Source: Isoetes taiwanensis (lineage: Eukaryota > Streptophyta > Lycopodiopsida > Isoetales > Isoetaceae). From it: a DNA stretch of 64,000 nucleotides. The stretch spans positions 1 through 64,000 of the forward strand of contig JAJEKV010000561.1 of NCBI GenBank assembly GCA_021234155.1, given 5' to 3'. The notes under the pieces were generated by a model. It was not told the DNA's origin. It was given only the letters and a program-made list of their open reading frames with translations, and did no database searches. This document shows positions 55,471 through 64,000 of the stretch, piece after piece. Position 1 is the first letter of the stretch; each line of letters begins with the position of its first letter. The position numbers and the translations under genes are program-made.

Positions 55471-55733
55471 AAGAAAAGAGGAAAGAAAAAAAAGGGAGGA
55501 AAAAGGTGGGAAAGGGAAAGATGGGCAAAAGGAAAAAAAAAAAAAAGGGAAAAAGGGAAAAATTAGGGAAGGAAAGGGAAAAAGGGCACGTTAAAATTAG
55601 GGAAGAAAAAGGGAAGGAAAAAAAGTTCATCACAAAAAGGGAAAGGGAAAAGGAAAAGGGGAAAGGGAATGAAATGGAAGGGGAGGGAGAATGGGTTTAA
55701 AAAAAAAGAAAAATGGAAGAAGGGAAAAAGAAG
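55471..55733 (+). repeat. Polypurine tract, about 260 bases
   Basis: The plus strand is almost entirely A and G (GGGAAA, GGAAAAAG, AAAGGGAAAGGG blocks) with few pyrimidines. Lys/Gly/Glu-rich frames on the plus strand and Phe/Pro-rich frames on the minus strand are artefacts of composition. Such tracts can form triplex DNA. Confidence 0.85.
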
Positions 55734-57190
55734 ATGTAATTGAGGCAAAGCCATAGAAGATCATATACAAAAACGATCTCTTACAATCCATGACTGCTTA
55801 TTCATCCGAGCAATACATTGTTGCTCATTTCCAACAAAGATGGTCTCAAAACAATGACACATGAAACTAATGAATGATGTGAGCTCGAACATTTGAACTT
55901 TGTTAGCCAACATTCTGTATGCTGTTAAAAAAGCAAATGTTTGGAACTTATGTAAAATGAATGCTAAAACACAAAATATGGTAGAGAGAAAAGATTAGCA
56001 TACATGAAAAAAAAGGTCTAGAAGGGCAGTTCTCAATCATATCTGATGGACAAATTTTACAAAATCGTCAGAAGTTAATTAACTATGGATTCTCATTTAC
56101 TTTATATGAAAACAAAATTGGGTACACACTATAAATTCTCATTCCCACTTTATAAATGAAGTTCAACGGAGGGGTGTTTTTTCCCACTTGAAAGCAATAG
56201 CATTGGGTATATCCACAGAGGGTTAATCCACAAGAATAAGAAACAATATAACACACAATCCCAAATCCAATTCATCGTGCTGGCAAGTTCAAGTGGCATA
56301 GCTCATAATGGGTAGATCAATAAGTCAATTTCAAGTGTTCATGCCAAGAGAAAATTTGTGTTCAATTCAATTTCCATGGTAGCATCAAATTAATGTTTTT
56401 CGCGATACCACCTTGTCCTCATGATGTTGGGAGGGTACCCTTCCTCCAATTGCTGCCCTTTAAATGTCCACATTTTCCATTGACCACTTTCGCCCTTCAA
56501 GGGCCCACCATTGTCCCATGTTCACATTTTTTTTATTTTCTACAGTTGGATTGAATACATTTAGGCATTTGTGGGCCAATAGAGGCTGTACGTGGATGTT
56601 TGATGAGCATGTAGTATTGGTCGATTGGCATCGGTGGGCTATTGAAGATCACATATGGTCTATCACTATAATAATAACAATAAGACTTAGAACCTTTATA
56701 GAAGACTTGAAATTTATCGATATTTATCTTGAAATTGAAGGAAAAGTTCTCAAATTTAAGTATGATAAGGCCAAATTAGAAGGTTAAAATTGCTCTAACC
56801 CATTTTAATAAAGCTTTCGACGTTAAATGGGCGTTACCTTCTCCTATGTTGTATTTGTCTCGTGGATGCATCATGCTTAGATAGATTGTTGCTACTAAAA
56901 ATGTCAAGATTTCGCCCTCATGGTCATGCGAGCAAGGAGATTATACTTGACTATTTTGTAAATGATTTAAGTCATATGGCATATTCTAGGAGCATATATT
57001 CTAGGTGAGGATAGGTAGGGATATATTCTAGGTAAGGTAGGTTGTGTGAACGTGCTAAGTATTATTGAGGAGTTGTCACAATCACTACCATCACATATGA
57101 GAATAATGAGTCTATTAATAAATGACACACATAAGATGCCTTTCTTGCATTTAATTAAGAACCTATGTTCTTTTATATCTCAACCTCACT
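55734..57190. other. Spacer upstream of the GT47 gene
   Basis: Mostly AT-rich. The frame at 56464-56787 has no motif. A local duplication of ATATTCTAGGTNAGGAT-type sequence lies at about 56994-57035. No other element recognised. Confidence 0.4.
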
Positions 57191-58560
57191 TTGGCAACGT
57201 TGTCAAGTCAGTTCCCTTTGCCAATGGCATCAACTCCTAGGATGAAGTTGAAGGTAGAAAAGAAATGGATTTTGAGCGTTTATGTTTTTTTAGGATTGTT
57301 TGGCATGTCATTATTTTGGGTAACATTGAAATTATACGAGGTACCCAATTCTGGAGGTACCTTTAGATCTAATTCCCCTTGTGAGGGCAGGTTAGTATAT
57401 GTATATGATTTGCCATCCCAATTTAATGATGATCTAGTCTCTCGATCTTGTAATGACTCTAAAGCTCACTGGAAGCTCTCAGAGTTATGTCGACATTTTC
57501 CCAATGGTGGATTTGGACCAGCTGAGAATCGCCAACCATTGCCAAAAAATTCATGGTACCAATCTTATCAATACACTCTAGAGTTATTGCTTCGAGAGCG
57601 GTTCAACGAATATCATTGTCGTACCATGGATCCTGAACAGGCTAAGCTTTTCTACATTCCATTTTATACGTATTTAGATTTTGGTGCTCACTTTCTTGAT
57701 AAGACGCATGTTCGTAATCACTTGAGCCAACAGCTCATTGGTTTTTTGCTTGCATCTCCATACTTTCAACGCTACTATGGTGCAGATCACCTCCTTGTTA
57801 TAGGAGCCGAATTTGGAAATTTCATGTGCTGGGGGGAGTGGGGGACTTGCATCCTCGTCCTCCCAGAGCTTCAAAATGTTACCAAGGTATTCACTGAACG
57901 AAATTTTTGTCTTATCAGGAATCTGAAATTGCCATTCCGTATAACACTGGATTTCATCCTTCTTCCCCTATAGACACACAATATTGGCAACATATTGTTT
58001 CTAATCACAATCGTGATATTCTAGTTTCCTATTCATGGGGTCCTCGGCCTAATGGCCGATCAATTAGAATTTTTTTGCAAGAACAATGCGAACATTCCTC
58101 AAATTGCACCACATTGAGATGTGACAAGGTGAATTGTGTTGACAATACATACTTAGCGATTAACCTTTACCTTCGATCAACCTTCTGTTTAATAACACTC
58201 CAACTCATAAGGCAATCTTCGACTCTTTATTATCAGGCTGCATTCCCCGCCTTATTCTCGTGAAAGCACTTTCAAAGATATGGGCAATACATATGGCACC
58301 TTCCATCAAATGAGAGCACCTATTCTATCTTCTATCCATCAGAGCATCTACTTAATGCTAATGGAAGCATCAACATTATTGACTATTTAAGTCATATCAA
58401 TGCAGATGTTATCAAAACCATGCGACAAAATGTCATTGAGCTTATTCCAAATATTGTTTATGCAAAGCCCGGATACAAAAGCTCAGATCCAAGAACAAAA
58501 GATGCCTTTGAGATTCTTCTTGATAAATGGTTGAAGAGAGCTCTACTTTATCAAAAGTGA
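57191..58560 (+). pseudogene. MUR3-like GT47 glycosyltransferase, frameshifted
   Basis: Exostosin-family GT47 of the xyloglucan-galactosyltransferase (MUR3/KATAMARI) group, Golgi type II membrane proteins. After a short N-terminus, WILSVYVFLGLFGMSLFW is a membrane anchor, followed by GRLVYVYDLPSQFNDDLV, YQYTLELLLRERFNEYHCRT, AKLFYIPFYTYLDF and GADHLLVIGAEFGNF. A shift at a TTTTT run (about 57902) moves the frame. ESEIAIPYNTGFHPSSPIDT, DILVSYSWGPRPNGRSIRIF and QEQCEHSSNC follow. After more shifts (58150-58330) the C-terminus reads STYSIFYPSEHLLNANGSI-like sequence to IPNIVYAKPGYKSSDPRTKD and a stop at 58560. Start could be 57191 or 57224. Single-exon layout and near-complete length suggest a recently broken gene or sequence error. 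Confidence 0.8.
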
Positions 58561-59077
58561 TATTTTGATTTGTTCGAAAGTGCCAACACTAAATATTCTT
58601 CGCTCATAATGCACTCTATCAACCTAAACGTAGACTTTCTAACAAAAGAGATACAATATAGAACTTGGGTCGGTTTTTTTTCCTGGCTTGCATTTATGTG
58701 CCGCCACGTGGCACTCCCCTCCATTGCGGAATGGAAATAGGGTTAATCCATTCCGCGTGACGGGTGCAATGTGTTTCAACTTAGGTTTCGCTTTTAGGGT
58801 TTAACATACCGTGGACTCTTCTTCGCAGATCGCCGCGGTGTGCTCGAAGTTCACGGAGATCCGAAGTTCTTCGCAGTGCTTTGCTTTAAGCCTGCAGGTA
58901 AGTTGCCGGGATTTGATCTCTCGAGTAAAGTCCACGGATTTGATCCAGAGATGTTCACCGGATTTAAGCCCTACATTTTCCTTTGTTCTTGACACATCTT
59001 GAACTCGCTTTGTCGCTTTTTCTTCAAACCGTGAGTTTATAGTCAAAACAAAAAAAAAATCCTCCCCAAGTTCTATA
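58561..59077. promoter_or_regulatory. Promoter-like spacer with G-box and inverted repeat
   Basis: CACGTG (G-box) sits at 58705-58710. GCGGAATGGA at 58726-58735 is exactly inverted at 58747-58756 across an 11-base loop. TTTAGGGTTTAA lies at about 58794-58803. A short plus frame (58811-59002) follows but has no motif. The arrangement looks like a plant promoter whose gene I cannot identify. Confidence 0.35.
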
Positions 59078-59191
59078 TTGTAGGGGAATGAGGTTGGGAT
59101 CTCCATTCCCATTTCGGTCACTACTCCGCTTGGCAAGGGACCCAACCTGAAAACTGGGAATGGAGATCCCAACCTCCATTCCCCTATACAA
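59078..59191. repeat. Long hairpin (34-37 base arms)
   Basis: Bases 59078-59111 pair with 59155-59191 over essentially their whole length, apart from a few bulged bases, around a 43-base loop. It could be a foldback transposon remnant or a small-RNA precursor; the sequence alone does not decide. Confidence 0.75.
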
Positions 59192-60019
59192 TACAATAAG
59201 AATTAAATTGAAATTTATCGTCCAGGGGACCATAAGGTCTATGGGACCCAATATAAGAAGGAAAGCACAACCAAAACTATTAGTGCCTAGGATTTAAAAA
59301 CCCCCACCCGAAGCCTTATTGATGGTGTAAAAAACATGACGTTAGAGTGTCATACATTAGTTCTGAATTCATGTACTAGTTTGTTCTAGAAAATATATTA
59401 TTTACGTAATCTGAATGTATCTTGTTGTATATATTTAAAAAAAGGAATAGATTTGGTTGTTTGTCATCATGACATAAAGTGGCCGATGGTTGTTTCGTTG
59501 GCACAACTAGCAGATTCCCTCCAATCCATACTCAAGCAAGAAATCTTCCTCCAATCCATCTTCAAGCAAGCAAATTCGCTCCAATCTAGGGTTTAAGAAT
59601 GTAAAACCAAGAAAAGAATTTAAAAGTCTTGCCAGATATTTGCATGCATATTAGTATTCATAGCAATAGGAGCATGGCACAAGGGAAGCAAGAATAAAAT
59701 GGTTCAAAATGATGTCCAAAATGGGGACGATGATACCAAAATTAATAAATGGAAAGAAAATGGTCGAACAAGATACTCTGAATGAAATGACAAAAAGTGA
59801 TATTATCAACAATAAGAAGAGCAGATTACACTCCAGACACACCACAAAAAAAAATCAGGAAAAAAGTAGAAAAGGTTGTTGAGTGTTTTAGAAATAAAGC
59901 CAGTTCTCTATCTTCTAGTCAAAGAGATGTATCAGAAAGTTTAACATATTTCGTGGTATTCCTAGTATTTTAAAGCATTACATTTTGGTTTCTAGATCCT
60001 TCATCTCTTCACAACCACA
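59192..60019. other. No recognisable gene
   Basis: AT-rich spacer. CTCCAATCCAT/CTTCAAGCAAG segments repeat three times at about 59518-59590 (period about 35). Confidence 0.4.
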
Positions 60020-60931
60020 TCTTATCTGGAGCAGGTACAGAAGGCCTTCTTAGCATGGGCACTTCGGGTAAAATCCACAGTTCCATATCAGATCCTGCTC
60101 CAGGAGCCGGATTTTCTAACCCTTCAAAGGGCTGCTTTGGAACGCCATATCATTTACTTTAAGAAGGTAGTTGGTATGGGTAATGCCTGATTGCCCAACC
60201 TTGCATTGGCAGTAGCAATGGATCCACAATGCCTCAAAGCCTGCTGGAAGGACAAGCGAGATCAGTGGTTCTCACATTGGAATGTGCAGGCACACAGATG
60301 CGGGCAGGTACAGACAAAGAAGGAGCACAATGCATTCTGCCAGTATCTAGATGTTAGCTTCCTTGCCAAGCTCTAGGATGCAGATGCCTTGCTGCATGTT
60401 AAAATAGCATACCACAGGCAGCAAGTCAACCCCATGCTCACAAGAGGCTCATAGCACTACTTGCGCACTCATTTGCCCATAAAAGCTTCCATTTGCACGG
60501 GTGCACACCGCCTCCGGTGAGGACAGGATCTGTCAGTGTTGCCAACAGGGAGTCATTGAGGATGAATGTCATGCCCTTCAGGCGTGCCCGGCATTTGATC
60601 ATATCCAGGCATGGTATGTTCAGTTAATTATGCCTCACCAGCCCCTGCATGAGCTGTTGAACACAGCCTCCGTGGGCTTGTTGGGATCATACCTCCAAGA
60701 GATTATGGGTACACGGACTCAGTTGTGTCCTCGGGCACAGCATTGAATTGTCATATACGATTGTACAGTATACCAACATCCTTATTATTGCTAAGATTTT
60801 TTCCTCGAAAACCCTTCGGGCAGGGGTTTTATAATCCTGACAATAATACGCTTGTTGATTTCTCATTGTTTGGGTCCCATAGGCCAGTTGGTCTCTGTGG
60901 ACGATAAAAACATATTCTATTCTATTCTATT
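60020..60931 (+). mobile_element. LINE 3' end with Cys/His finger and (ATTCT)n tail
   Basis: The frame from about 60030 reads AFLAWALRVKSTVPYQILLQ and AMDPQCLKACWKDKRDQWF with stops. The frame 60501-60746 reads EDRICQCCQQGVIEDECHAL and ACPAFDHIQAWYV, the C-x-x-C...H...C finger at the C-terminus of plant LINE reverse transcriptases. A 3' UTR with CCTCGAAAACCCTTCGGGC follows. It ends GTGGACGATAAAAACATATT then (CTATT)n at about 60912-60931. The copy is 5'-truncated, as LINE insertions usually are, and dead. Confidence 0.8.
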
Positions 60932-61773
60932 GTTCTCAAAGAATCCAATGCTCTTGTCTGTCGATGAAAGAAGGAAAGAAAAATTAAGATAATTGTTTTG
61001 TTCCTACTATTCTAATTTGAGCAGAAGTTTATGTTACTAATTTTGCTAATCTTTCCTCTCTGTTGATGAAAAAAGGAAAGAAAATTTAAGACAATTCTTC
61101 ATTTTGTTCCTGTTGTTCTAGTTTGAGCAGAAGTTCATGCTGCTAATCTTGCTAATCTTCCCTCTCTTTTTTTCTATGTGTTTGTTGTATCATGTGGTGG
61201 GTGAAATTATGATGTGCTCAAATTGACTCCTCGAAGTGACACACATGGCCTACCGCTTGCATTCTTTTTCTACCTAATAGTACCAATTCATTCATTCATT
61301 CGCACCAATGCGTGTTTGAAGCAAAATGGTCAGAAGAGGACTTACTGCTGCCTAGTCTCAACATCAAGGAGTGTTTGACAAGATACTGGAATGAGCACTT
61401 TATTAAGAGCTTTCGGTCCGAGATAGTTTAGAATGCATGTAGGTAGTTTGCACTTGTTGATGAGCTCTGGAATAGTAGGACCATACCTATTGCTTCAATA
61501 TAAATGATTGAGACTCACTACAGATGTAAAGGCAGTATGAACCTCCAAGAATATCCCTAAATTATATGATGCACCGGCAGAAATGAGGCTCCATGTGGCA
61601 GGGATTCATGCCTTAGATACCCTTTTAAATTTTTGGTATGTCCAGGTTATATACAAGAAGAAGCCTAGAGGAACAAAAGAGTTTTCTTCAGGGTAATATT
61701 CAAGCCATGACAAATTTATTGATTGATTTTTCAGGTTATACTCTTGATAAGTTGGAGCACACGCTCAGTCAAA
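60932..61773. other. Spacer with no recognised gene
   Basis: A duplicated segment (GATGAAAGAAGGAAAGAAAAATTAAGA / GATGAAAAAAGGAAAGAAAATTTAAGA) lies at about 60963 and 61063, roughly 100 bases apart. A short plus stretch at about 61320-61430 (KWSEEDLLLPSLNIKECLTR) looks protein-like but I do not recognise it. Confidence 0.4.
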
Positions 61774-62322
61774 TGTCGTCGATTCGCGTAGCGAATCGGC
61801 ATTCTTGCTCAAGATGAGCATGCATGCATTGCATGCGTCGCATGCATGCATCGCATGCGTTTTGGACCGTTCGTCGAGTTAGGCGTTTGCTACTTATTGC
61901 GAGGGTTCTTCATCGGCGTTTCATCGGCTTCCTCTTCTCTCAACGGTACCTTATTCTCTTTGATTTGTTTCGAGGCGGGGAGGGGCTTCTTCTGCCTGGT
62001 TTGGCGTAATTGGCGTTGCTTTCCTCTTTGTCCTTTTGACCTTTAGCCTTCATCTGTGACCTTCGTCCTCGATCCTAGTTTGTTAAGGAAGTCCTTTGGT
62101 ACCGGGCTTTGTTGGTTTCATGCGGTCGCGCGGTGCAAGAATATCGTCGATCCGGCGTGCGAATCGGCATTCTTGCTCAAGGCGAGCATGCATGCATTGC
62201 ATCTCGTCGCATGCATGCATCGCATCGCGTTTTGGGCCGTTCGTCGGGTTAGGCGTTTGCTACTTATTGCGGGTTCTTCATCGGCGTTTTCGGTGCTTTC
62301 CTCTCGCCAGTTTACCTTATTC
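61774..62322 (+). repeat. ~185-bp direct duplication with dense CATGCA motifs
   Basis: A segment starting GTCGTCGATTCGCG at 61774 recurs at about 62143, an offset of about 370 bases. Both copies share GAATCGGCATTCTTGCTCAA, a 40-base alternating purine-pyrimidine core (61818-61859 and 62186-62229) made of overlapping GCATGC/ATGCAT units, then CGTTTTGG-CCGTTCGTCG and TTAGGCGTTTGCTACTTATT. A third partial relative (CTTTGTTGGTTTCATGCG) is near 62802, matching 62107. The open frames over it are not conserved between copies. Confidence 0.75.
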
Positions 62323-62560
62323 TCTTTGAACCCACCCCTCCCCCTTCTTTGTTTGCTATATTGTACAAGTTACGTTTATCATGTTTTTCCACCGGTGGTG
62401 ATGCTTTTTTCCACCCATTGGGTGATGCTATTCTTTGGGATGTTTCTCGCTTGTTGTTGGTGATGTGCGTGCACAGGTTGGCGGCGCCATCCGCTTTGAC
62501 TTCTCCATGCGGGTTTTGGGAGCGATTCTATGCCTTTACGTTTGTCTAAGCCCCTTGTCA

Positions 62561-62630
62561 AGGCTTATCACTAGGGTTTTTCCTCGAAAACCGAAAGGGT
62601 GGGGTTTTTAATCCCGTTGATAAGCTTTTA
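62561..62630 (+). repeat. LINE-like 3' UTR relic
   Basis: TTTTTCCTCGAAAACCGAAAGGG and GGGGTTTTTAATCC resemble the LINE 3' UTR at 60798-60841. GCTTATCA (62563-62570) is inverted at 62618-62625, so the segment can form a stem. Confidence 0.5.
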
Positions 62631-64000
62631 AGCAGTACATCAACCACTCATCTATTAGCATTGTATTTGTTTTGGGGTCCAAATGTTATAATTGGATTTT
62701 CCCTTTATTTTTCGTGGGTAGTTCGCATGTGTGCGGCTATCCACTGTCCACCATTGTAGAAATCTGCTAAGATGAATGAGAAGCCTATCTATCGGGCGCT
62801 TTGTTGGTTTCATGCGAGTCGCAGTGCAAGGATCACAATATTAGAAGATGTTCCTCGAATGGCCATCCTGTTATTATTATGGACTGAAAGAATTCTGATA
62901 TATAATATGAGGTTATGCTTCCTTTCAAAAGGATAAATTTTGACATGAAAATCCAGGGTTATATTTTCCGTTAATAAGATTTTGTAAAATTTTGACTAAT
63001 AAATATTACTGTGTACATTTCGAGCAAAAATTTAGGGTTCAATTGTGCTATTGCTATTTTCTTATAATGTTTGATTAGAAAATTTTCTTTTATACCAAAG
63101 GTTATAATATATTGTTTCTAGAGATTTTGTTAGTGTTATAAAAAAAAGGCTTCAAATAAGACAAAGACTTCAATTTGCATCATAAAGTAATGGTTAACAT
63201 CACACGATTCACTATATTGGCATCACATGCATCACGTTTGTATCAAATGCATCGTGTTGGCATTACATGCAATATCTGAAACACAGTCAAATATAATCTG
63301 CACCATAGATGAACATTTCAAATTTTTGGGGATAAAAAGAGAAGTGAGAGAGGAATTGCCAAGATTGTGCCGTTAATAATTCAACAAGCTGGAGTGAATC
63401 ATAGAAGATTGCAAAATTTGCACAGGTCTACAGTCATAGTGCAAGGTAGTTTCACTAAGGCAGCAAATAGGGAATTAATATCCTGCACTTCATAAATATC
63501 AGAACATGAAGAAATTTGAAAATAAAAAGTGTTCTTTCTTGAGTTTGAAAAAATTGTTTGATTGATTTTCTTAGCAGCATCAAATATCTTGAGGCAGGAA
63601 AAAGACTCTGATATTGCTGAATAAACTGTTGCAACGAGACTGAGTGCATTTCCAGCAGTTCATTAAAATTTTAATGGGATAAGCGAATCTAAATTTCGTA
63701 GTTACTATTTTTGATAATTTAAGGCCAGCCATAAAAAACAGTGGGGATGGGAGGATATGGCAAGTGATACACTACAATGTGCTTTTATCCATTTCTCATA
63801 AGATTTTGCAAAAAATGAAACATGCGGAACTTCCTAAATCAGAGGTGCAGAGAGGTGTTTAAATTAGAAAAGTACTCACGTATCAAGATAAGAAGGCATG
63901 TGCTTCTTCTTATCGAATATCTATAAATTCAACTTTCATCCGCCTTCTGATGCAGTTGATATTCTAAGGACTAGCTTAAGGATTACAAAACACTTGTGGA
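62631..64000. other. AT-rich stretch, no recognisable gene
   Basis: Only short frames without motifs. CATCACATGCATCACGTTTG-type trinucleotide-like repetition (GCATCACATGCATC, TGCATCGTGTTGGCATTACATGCA) lies at about 63219-63275. Nothing else seen to the window end. Confidence 0.45.

Noticed and set aside
55354-55754. Lys/Glu-rich and Phe/Pro-rich frames in the polypurine tract
   Set aside because: Pure composition effect of a purine run.
61824-62549. Open frames in the CATGCA-rich duplication
   Set aside because: The two copies encode different frames, and the His/Met-rich stretches simply translate the ATGCAT repeats.
1-64000. tRNA, rRNA, snRNA or organelle-derived insertions
   Set aside because: I saw no tRNA cloverleaf boxes, rRNA cores or plastid/mitochondrial genes on either strand, though a covariance search was not possible here.

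Overview
This window reads as nuclear DNA of a land plant. It has split genes with short GT-AG introns, plant-type gene fragments (MUR3-like GT47 glycosyltransferase, polyol transporter, TIC32-like short-chain dehydrogenase, SGPP-like sugar phosphatase, F-box protein), a TTTAGGG-type telo-box, and every major plant transposon class (Ty3/gypsy, Ty1/copia, LINE, Helitron, long-TIR DNA element). The species cannot be fixed from sequence alone. The dense mixture of old, frameshifted elements with sparse genes would suit a large fern-like genome, but that is a guess.

Layout. 0-5.6 kb: unrecognised, badly decayed coding-like DNA, ending in three ~124-bp tandem units built around a perfect 30-bp palindrome. 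6.4-12.0 kb: a decayed minus-strand Ty3/gypsy element whose reverse transcriptase is split by a 1,610-bp TG...CA insertion with a 5-bp duplication (solo LTR). 12.86-16.1 kb (minus): a SWIM zinc-finger, transposase-like gene with an intact 591-codon frame and at least one intron. 16.15-16.9 kb: a divergent spacer with four GGCGCCGTTT-type boxes. 17.0-20.2 kb (plus): an unusual decayed gene with ParB-like (GGNHR) and DNA-methyltransferase-like features. 20.2-25.5 kb: non-coding DNA with short repeats, hairpins, a LINE-type tail and a 192-bp duplication. 25.5-27.5 kb (minus): a polyol-transporter pseudogene running directly into a TIC32-like dehydrogenase fragment. 28.3-29.6 kb: a frameshifted F-box gene. 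30.4-31.1 kb: a 704-bp element with ~130-bp terminal inverted repeats. 31.85-36.43 kb: a full-length copia element with both LTRs, primer site and target duplication. 36.9-37.3 kb: SGPP-like sugar-phosphatase exons. 37.88-50.98 kb: thirteen copies of a ~1.12-kb GC-rich repeat, ten in one orientation then three inverted. 50.98-53.77 kb (minus): a second copia element cut off in its integrase by the array. 54.3-55.4 kb (minus): Helitron Rep domain. 57.2-58.6 kb: MUR3-like GT47. 60.0-60.9 kb: LINE 3' end. 61.8-62.3 kb: a duplicated segment rich in CATGCA motifs.

Almost every recognisable gene carries stops or small frameshifts, so few products are likely to be made intact. The only long clean frames are the SWIM protein, copia RT-RNase H, copia integrase and copia-2 Gag-protease. 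The features most worth a second look are the divergent SWIM-transposase / ParB-methyltransferase pair, the 13-kb array with its orientation switch, and the fused transporter-dehydrogenase pseudogene. Some frameshifts lie in homopolymers, so uncorrected read error must be excluded before every break is called biological.
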